Of a stretch of DNA of 64,000 bases, positions 57,647 through 64,000 are shown one piece after another. The notes beneath the pieces were generated by a model. It had not been told where the DNA came from and searched no databases. It saw nothing but the letters and a program-made list of their open reading frames with translations. The stretch comes from Epiperipatus broadwayi (lineage: Eukaryota > Onychophora > Udeonychophora > Euonychophora > Peripatidae), in assembly GCA_028023455.1 (NCBI GenBank), contig JAQFVV010006208.1:9472963-9536962 (forward strand), in the 5' to 3' direction. Made by a program: the position numbers and the translations under genes. The first letter of the stretch is position 1. Each line of letters opens with the position of its first letter.

Positions 57647-57690
57647 CTTTCACTGACGATAGCAAATAGCTTGAAATCATGATCTGAAAG
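57647..57690 (+). ncRNA. Hammerhead ribozyme, group 2, inverted unit 1
   Basis: On the plus strand: CTTTCA, CTGACGA, TAGCAAATAGCTT, GAAA, TCATGA, TC, TGAAAG. It has the same structure as the direct units. Confidence 0.8.
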
Positions 57691-58054
57691 TGGAATTAAA
57701 GTTAGAGATAGTGAATGCTCGCTCTGATGTTTATGTAAACAGAAAACTACGCTTGACGGTGTTTTTGGTAGAATGCCATCTGTTATCATAAATACAAGCG
57801 TTAGCAAGTTTTTTAACTTGTGTTTTTTTGTTTTTCATAAATGTACCTTTGAGGTCTTTCTTGCAATGATGTATATTGCAGAGGCTTCTACTATGTGGTG
57901 ATGCTGAACTGAGATCAGACCCATGTAGCTATCTGGCTTGCTATGCTGAGTTTGAAGACATTAACGTGTCTAAAAGATTCACGCTTGCAAGCTGAATAGA
58001 AACTGTTTCATAAATGCTCAGAGTTTGTGTTTAGATCTAGTTTCTTATTCCTGT

Positions 58055-58098
58055 CTTTCACTGATGATAGCAAATAGCTTGAAATCATGATCTGAAAG
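58055..58098 (+). ncRNA. Hammerhead ribozyme, group 2, inverted unit 2
   Basis: On the plus strand: CTTTCA, CTGATGA, TAGCAAATAGCTT, GAAA, TCATGA, TC, TGAAAG. The core is fully canonical. Confidence 0.8.
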
Positions 58099-58259
58099 TG
58101 GAATTAAAGTTAGAGATAGTGAATGCTCGCTCTGACGTTTATGTAAACAGAAAACTACGCTTGACGGTGTTTTTGGTAGAACGCCATCTGTTATCATAAA
58201 TACAAATGTTAGCAAGTTTTTTTTAACTTGTGTTTTTTTGTTTTTCATATATATATATA

Positions 58260-59930
58260 TAAAATTAAATTTAAGTATCTCTGAAAACATGTTTGGAAAA
58301 ATGCAGTGAATGTTTCTAGTGAATCCATAGTAAGACAGATTGATCTGGATTTTGGGATGATAGATGACTGTGATGGGAATGAGCTAAGGTAAAAGATGCA
58401 CTGACTAAAAACAAAAAACATACAAATATTAAAATGAATTACACATAGAAAAAGATAGATGAAGTTGAGTTATTCCATAAGATTATATAAAGATTATATA
58501 TTAGTCTTTGGATGAGAATTAAAGTTATGTCTAGACTGGAAATAATTTCTAGTTTAATAAGTGACTAATAATAATCATTAGTAGATTTATCAGAAGTGGT
58601 TGGTATCAAAGTTGTAGAGAGCAGAATATTTGATACTTGTAAATCAAATAATAATGATTTCATAACAAACAATTAAATCGTATAAGAAATAGAGACCTTT
58701 CCTAAATGCTGTGTCAATTCAGCATCCTGGGGAGCATTTGTCTTAACCAGATGTCTTTATATATATTTTAAAAATAGGCAATAAATTGGAGGTGGTTGCA
58801 AGTATCAAATTGTCTGTGTCACTATTTTGATACCAACTATTTCGGATAAGAACACTACAGAATATCATGAATCATTTATTAAAATAGAGATGTTTTCTTG
58901 TCCAGATATATAATTGCATGAATTAATTAAAAATCCTTAGAATATCACTATAAATATCTACTTTTGTTTTTTTGAAACATATGTATTTACTTTTCTTTCA
59001 AATCTCATAATAAATAATTAACTAAATATCTAAAAGATTTAATTATGTTCCAATGGCAAATTGGTATTTGTAGCAATAGTTTAAATGTGTGTCTAATTAT
59101 TACCATATATAGCAGGGGTGACCCTAGGGATGATTAGGTTTTTTTCAGGGCTTCAAACCAGAAAACAGAAAAAAAACATTATGTTTGCCAGAACGAAAAA
59201 CGGAATGGAAAAAAATAACAATTTGAAGTCCTGTTTTTTTTTTAGAATGTATTTATGAATTAGAGTTTTTTTAATAAGAGCTTTTTAGGTGCTCAGAAAT
59301 ATTGGTGACATTTTTAGAAGATACAACTGATGAATTTTTTTTCAATAAGACATGAACTGTTGATGACATTTTATATGGACTACTATTAAATTACCTCAGC
59401 TCCCACTAGTATTACAATTTGTCCACGTCACTTTATAAAATATTTATAAAATTGTAATTATTAAATTACTGTACAAAGTCTTTTAAAAAGTTCACAACTT
59501 CTTTGTTTTAAAATCAGTTCGTTAAAATCCTTGCTTCTCCAGGACAAATTATTTTCATTTCTCCTCAGAACAACAACAGTTAAATATAGCTGAGAATTTT
59601 AGCTCTAGCATTATGAAAAAACAATTTAATTCTTTTCAACTTCTTTCAATCTGGGTTTATTTTTGAGATTGACAATTACAGCAGGTGTTATTTTAAATTT
59701 AACTATTTTTAAATGAAAATAATTATTTTTTACATTCAAATCATCTCTGCATTTGTCACTATAATTTGTCAATGTTCATGTCAGCTTCATGGTAGATGTC
59801 TTGAATAGTCTAATAAAACTATTAATATAATTTGAACATTGAAACCTAGTATTTACAAATGATTTAATATATCTGGGGTTTAGATATAACATAGAAGATT
59901 TGAACACAGATTTTCAAGATCCTTTCAGAC
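58260..59930. other. A+T-rich spacer, nothing recognised
   Basis: No repeat family of the window and no convincing frame is recognised. Confidence 0.5.
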
Positions 59931-59991
59931 ACCCACTCTATTTCATATAACTAATACACATGACCATGCACATGTGAAAATATAAATGATC

Positions 59992-60035
59992 TCCAGTATA
60001 TGTATTTCATGCTAAACCAGCACTCATCAGTTGGT
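59992..60035 (-). ncRNA. Hammerhead ribozyme motif, group 4
   Basis: On the minus strand: ACCAA, CTGATGA, GTGCT-GGTTT-AGCAT, GAAA, TACATAT, A, CTGGA. Stem II has five pairs (one G-U). The first stem I pair is lost (A with C) and the next three hold. The core is canonical. Confidence 0.7.
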
Positions 60036-60336
60036 CTAGATCATCATCTCCTACACATTTATAAAATCAGTGCTCAGTTTATATTAAGATAGCAAACCTT
60101 CAATCTGTAATGGACAGGCTTCAATCTACTCTACCCTCTAATATCTATACCATTGAAAATCTGAAGATGAAACATTCAAATTCTTTGTTAAATCTTCATA
60201 TTTTTAGTGGTATGGATGGCCGAAGAGTTGGAGGGTGGAGTAGATTGAAGCCTGTTCATTAGAGATTGAAGATTTTCTATCTTAATATAAACCGAGAACT
60301 GATTATATATATATATATGTGCAGATGATAATCTGG

Positions 60337-60380
60337 ACCAACTCATGAGTGCTAATTCAGCACAAAATATGTATATTGGA
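60337..60380 (+). ncRNA. Hammerhead motif, group 4, core mutated
   Basis: On the plus strand: ACCAA, CTCATGA, GTGCT-AATTC-AGCAC, AAAA, TATGTAT, A, TTGGA. Stem II is now five perfect pairs. G5 of the core is C and G12 is A, so it should be inactive. Confidence 0.65.
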
Positions 60381-61039
60381 GTTCATTTATCTTTTTCACA
60401 TGTGTGTGGTCATGAGTATCAGTTGTAAGAGATAGATTGGATAACTGAAGGAAGCTTGAAAGTCTGGGTTCAAATCCCCTATATCAAATTTCGGTATTAA
60501 CCCATTAAATGGTATATTTTTAATGAAAGAAATATAAGCTAAGCAATACAATGATGCAGGCCATTTATAAATACTGATGCAGTCATATCTTCACATGCGA
60601 CCAATATCAGAAAGGAAAGCTAAATTGAATCATCTTTTAAATTAAATGAAGTGTTTTTTACTAATTCTGTCTTGTAATTTTTTTAATGTTAAAGTTAGAA
60701 ACAGAAATAACAAGAATTTGTTTAGACCTTCTTTATTGACAAATTTAGTTTATTTAAAAATTATTTATAAAACAACAATAATTATTCAAACGGAAGTCAA
60801 TCTTCGTTAATGCACTATTTCTTAAATATTATAAATCTTTGCACACTCTCCCGCAGGTGAGAATTTAAAAAACTTAAGTGAATGACTTAAGTTTAGAGCT
60901 ACATCCTATATACACTAACTCTTACAGACCATGCTCAAATCAGGGCTTGAATCTATTGTGCGCCTGATGTTATAATCAAATATTCAATTGTACAAATCTA
61001 TATACATTTAGAAGTCATTGTGTTTTCTTGAAAGTTTGT

Positions 61040-61330
61040 GATGATAGTGTTCTAGTTGTATTTTTATATTGGACTATTTCCATCATCTAATATGCCTATT
61101 GAATGTCTTTAGAAAAATGTAACTTTATTTAAATATTCCAAATTCATTCAACTGTTAGTAATAGCACATCAAACAGGTTAGTATATGCAGAATTTTTCAA
61201 AAGGTATGATTCTCCTCTCTTCTTCAGGTGTTTCTGGCCTGTGATTTGAACCTGGGTCCTTAGATTCTTGATTATTGAATTTTAAGATAACGCTCTAACC
61301 AAGTGAGCCATCTTGCCAAAGGCAACAATC
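61040..61330 (-). mobile_element. SINE-B copy (single)
   Basis: On the minus strand the tRNA-like head (61322 down to about 61240) has ATGGCTCACTTGGTTAGAGC and a good B box, CCAGGTTCAAATCAC. The body includes ACACCTGAAGAAGAGAGG and ends near CATTAGATGATGG-like sequence (minus). It shows the full length, about 285 bp, of the family found as a head-to-head pair at 2.2-2.8 kb. Confidence 0.7.
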
Positions 61331-62875
61331 AGTAGAAATTTCATATACTTCCCTATGAGGTTCCTCCTGATTTCTCCACTTTTTCCTAAGAGCAAAGTTG
61401 ATTAGTGGTTTCCATACATTATGTATAGTCACACTAGATAGGTTTATGGGATTTTTTGCCATTGTCATGTGTCTAAGATAGCAGCCCATGTATATACCAA
61501 TGAACATATGTTCAGTTGGGAAAATACAAAAATATTGGATAGAAAAGAAAAGGTACAAAGAACAAAATTTAAAGATTGTATAGTAATTAAACATTTAAAA
61601 GTGACAGATTTTAAGAAGTTTAGTGGATTTAAAATAGGATTTACATGAGTAGACATTATGAATAAGATATTACAAATTATAAAGACGAGTTCTAGTTTTG
61701 AATAAAAAGCAGAAAAGTTCTTAAAGATTTTGGGTACCGGTTACCATTGATTTAAGCAGAACATGCATGTTTGTGAGTGATCCTCCTATTTATGGATTTT
61801 GGCGCAGTAGTTTTTCCTTAACAGTTCATTTATTGATCATGATTATAAGCAGCAGTTGATTAAGCTGCAGTATACGGATTACGGCAATTTCAGTTCATTT
61901 TAAAAGCAAGTAAGGGATCCAGCGCATCTATGATTCCCCAGAGGAGAATAACACATGCCAACTACTCGGGCATCTCAATGTTATACGTAAATAACATATT
62001 TTAATGAAAAGCAGATGGCAGATCAGAGATTAGACGTTAGATATTAGATTAGCCTAGATTTTTTTGAACAAGACTATATACTTTTTGTCTACCTTGCTCT
62101 TTATCTTTTGGATTCATCTGACATTACATATTTGTTCACCTTTTTGGTCCGGTCAGATATCCGCAGGTAAAGTAGTGCATTAAGAGCACATGTTCCATTT
62201 GTCATTTTAATCCAAATATTTTGCTTTACTTTATAGCATATTTCACCTATGACCTCATTATACTGCAGATATTTCTTTAAAACTAATTAAAAAGCTTTCA
62301 GGAATATTTCTCAGTATTCTATTGTCTCTCTCCCCATCCATTATCACTTACAATTTTATTTAGCAGGGGAATTTCTATTTTTAATACATTTAAATATTTT
62401 TAAAAAAGTTAAAACAACTTTTAGATTTTATAAATTAAAATGTTATATAACCTTGACCTAAATAATAATTAATGCAAAATATTAAATATTCTAAATTTAA
62501 TAAATTATTTTTAGTGCGTTATATGTCATATTGGAATGTGTGTGCATGAGGCATATTTAACAAGCTTTTATATATATATATAACTAATACTATTATACGC
62601 ACACAGTCCAATACTGAGGGTTTAAATTTAGGAGGGATGGAGGAGTGGGTAGAAGATGATAACACAAATATGACAGGTGAAATTAAGATTCGAATTTGAA
62701 TCTTACAGTTTCATTACAGTTAACATGTTCTTTATTGTGCCTATAAAAATGGCTTTTCTGAGATGTTGTTTTATAAATTATGGTTTAAGTATTAAATGAA
62801 AGATATCGTAAATGTTCATATGTTTTTCATTTTGTTTATTGGATATTGTTTAATGATATTACCATATTTTCTTTA
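61331..62875. other. A+T-rich spacer with one unassigned frame
   Basis: A 99-codon minus-strand frame at 61295-61594 (for example HMFIGIYMGCYLRHMTMAKN) overlaps the SINE head. I could not match it to a family, though it might be a LINE remnant. Nothing else is recognised. Confidence 0.35.
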
Positions 62876-62877
62876 AA

Positions 62878-63110
62878 ATAGGCAAAACTCGCCATACAGT
62901 AGTCCCACTCAGTGCAAGGGAGAGTATTGGATGCCAGAAGCTTGTGCATAAAATCTCTATCTAGTGCCTACTCATCCAATATCCCCAGACTAGTTTCTAA
63001 CTTGTGGATTTCGTCAGTGAGGAGCCTTGGATCTGAGAGGACTGCACCTAAATCTTAGGATATAATGCAATCATCCAGCAGCCACCTTTTATCTCTACTT
63101 AAGTATAAAA
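62878..63110 (-). repeat. Group 1 ribozyme repeat, one-ended copy
   Basis: The plus strand reads TAGGCAAAACTCGCCATACA, CTTGTGCATAAAATCTC, the ribozyme region, then GGATCTGAGAGG and CAGCAGCCACCTTTTATCTC. The opposite inverted end is missing. Confidence 0.75.
62982..63023 (-). ncRNA. Hammerhead motif, group 1, stem II decayed
   Basis: On the minus strand: TCCTCA, CTGACGA, AATCCACAAGTTA, GAAA, C-TA-G, TC, TGGGGA. Stem I and the core hold, but the GGC-GCC stem II has changed so that it no longer pairs. Confidence 0.6.
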
Positions 63111-63164
63111 CTATGATGTTAAAATTAAAAACACAATAATATTTTCAATCCAAGCTCTTTACCT

Positions 63165-63205
63165 TATATAGTCATATAGGTCTGAACTCAGTTCAGTATT
63201 CATAC
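63165..63205 (-). repeat. Small group 2 backbone fragment
   Basis: ATAGGTCTGAACTCAGTTCA with neighbouring bases matches the GGGTCTGATCTCAGTTCAGC part of the 56-kb units. No ribozyme remains. Confidence 0.5.
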
Positions 63206-63279
63206 ATTTTGGTGTCTTTGGTTCTTTAATAACCATAGTCACCACTATCCTATTAGGCAGGATTGGTATTAACCCACTA

Positions 63280-63360
63280 AACATTACATGGTCACCATTT
63301 CTTATGCTTGCTCATAACTGTTATTAAAACAGGCAAAACTCTCCACAAGTAGTACCACTT
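63280..63360 (-). repeat. Group 1 repeat end fragment
   Basis: TTCTTATGCTTGCTCATAAC, ACAGGCAAAACTCTCCAC and AGTAGTACCACT match the outer end of group 1. The match then stops. Confidence 0.65.
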
Positions 63361-63764
63361 CTGCATTTTTTTTTAATTAACTCTGTCCATGTGATATTTC
63401 AGCTCTGTATATTTAAATGTAAAGACATATAGTGTGAATAATATATATTTTAAGCATATGTTCTTAAATATTTGATTATTATCAAAGAGATTAAAAGATA
63501 TGAATTATAATATTGAGCAGTAAGAAAATTTATGATGAATTAATAGAAAATCCATTTCAAAATGTTTCATCCAAAACAATTTAATTTATGAATAGTATTT
63601 TCAATGTATCTCCAGCATATTATGAATATTCTATAAGGACAAGTAGAATAGCCACATTACATTACATTATTAACAAAGAATTATCAGATTGTAATTAGTT
63701 TAATACTATAGAAAATTATATTGAATTAATAGAATAGTAAAGAGTTACTACTTAGTAAGCCAAT

Positions 63765-64000
63765 AAACATCACATGACCACCATTTTTTATGCTTGCTTA
63801 TAACTGTTATTAAAACAGGCAAAACTTTTCATACAGTATTTCCACTCAGTGCAAGCCAGAGTAATCAATGGATGCCAGAAGGCTTGTGCATATAATCCCC
63901 ATCTAGTGTTTACTCATACAATATCCCCAGACTAGTTTTTGGCTTGTGACCTGCATCAGTGAGGAGGCTTGGATCTGAGAGCACTGCGCCTAGATCTTAG
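63765..64000 (-). repeat. Group 1 ribozyme repeat, running off the window
   Basis: The copy starts CACATGACCACCATTTTTTA, passes the end segment, CTTGTGCATATAATCCCC and the ribozyme, and is still matching (ACTGCGCCTAGATCTTAG) when the window ends. Confidence 0.75.
63924..63965 (-). ncRNA. Hammerhead motif, group 1, mutated core
   Basis: On the minus strand: TCCTCA, CTGATGC, AGGTCACAAGCCA, AAAA, C-TA-G, TC, TGGGGA. A9 is C and G12 is A, so no activity is expected. Confidence 0.6.

Larger units (their letters stand above)
57518..58249 (+). repeat. Group 2 ribozyme array, inverted part (about 1.8 units)
   Basis: From about 57518 the same repeat runs in the opposite orientation, with ribozymes on the plus strand at 57647-57690 and 58055-58098, 408 bp apart. 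It ends in TTTTTCATATATATATAT. The two parts meet head to head near 57500 through a short spacer (GATGCTTAACTCAGATGAGC). A transcript through the junction would fold back over more than 700 nt. Confidence 0.9.
59935..60490. mobile_element. Group 4 ribozyme repeat, inverted pair
   Basis: As at 6.4-7.0 kb, two copies face away from a centre near 60170-60200 (GAAGAGTTGGAGGGTGGAGT and its mirror). The right copy carries a good B box downstream of the ribozyme (GGGTTCAAATCCCC, 60457-60470). The group may therefore combine a polymerase III signal with a hammerhead, as known for the SM-alpha repeat of schistosomes. Confidence 0.75.

Noticed and set aside
1-64000. A CRISPR array, operon or other prokaryotic system
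   Set aside because: The tandem repeats are about 409 bp with no short repeat-spacer pattern, and all recognisable genes are from animal-type mobile elements.

Overview
The window is very A+T-rich eukaryotic DNA, almost certainly from an invertebrate animal. It holds no intact host gene that I can support. What can be recognised is mobile DNA and its remains: LINE reverse transcriptases, Penelope-like elements (PLEs), tRNA-derived SINEs, a hAT transposon, foldback elements and long microsatellites, separated by A+T-rich DNA with no recognisable content. I cannot name the species.

The most notable content is a set of repeats that carry type I hammerhead ribozyme (HHR) motifs. I see four sequence groups. 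Group 2 forms tandem arrays with a period of about 409 bp at 55.9-58.2 kb and a dimer at 35.8-36.7 kb. Group 3 is a degenerate dimer at 44.9-45.5 kb with single remnants at 5.3, 10.1 and 39.2 kb. Group 1 lies at 5.9, 18.0, 32.2, 62.9 and 63.8 kb, with a ribozyme-less copy at 34.3 kb. Group 4 lies at 6.4-7.0, 24.4-24.8 and 59.9-60.5 kb. Groups 1, 2 and 4 show the CUGANGA, GAAA and UH core in the right order with a closing stem I, and the stem I sequences covary between copies. This layout matches animal retrozymes and PLE terminal repeats, whose RNAs self-cleave into small circles. PLE endonuclease remnants at 4.0-4.7 and 42.0-42.5 kb show that a plausible helper family has been present.

Layout: 0-3.5 kb has three SINE families, foldbacks and an RTE-type LINE 3' end. 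3.7-5.4 kb is a PLE remnant. 5.5-7.6 kb has a SINE with a perfect target duplication, then HHR groups 1 and 4. 9.0-9.7 kb is a long (GAA)n tract. 14.0-17.4 kb is a decayed LINE on the minus strand. 18-24.8 kb has HHR groups 1 and 4 and a 490-bp foldback. 24.8-29.6, 45.6-51.0 and 51.2-55.9 kb are three copies (A, B, C) of an unidentified element of about 5 kb with a conserved promoter-like block; B and C lie head to head. 31.36-36.91 kb is a hAT transposon with its 8-bp target duplication and transposase remains, carrying at least four nested insertions. 36.9-44.6 kb has LINE, PLE, SINE and RTE fragments. 55.9-58.2 kb is the main ribozyme array. The end of the window is again HHR groups 4 and 1.

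All coding regions found carry stops or frameshifts, so nothing here should be expected to make a working protein. The ribozyme RNAs are the parts most likely to still be functional.
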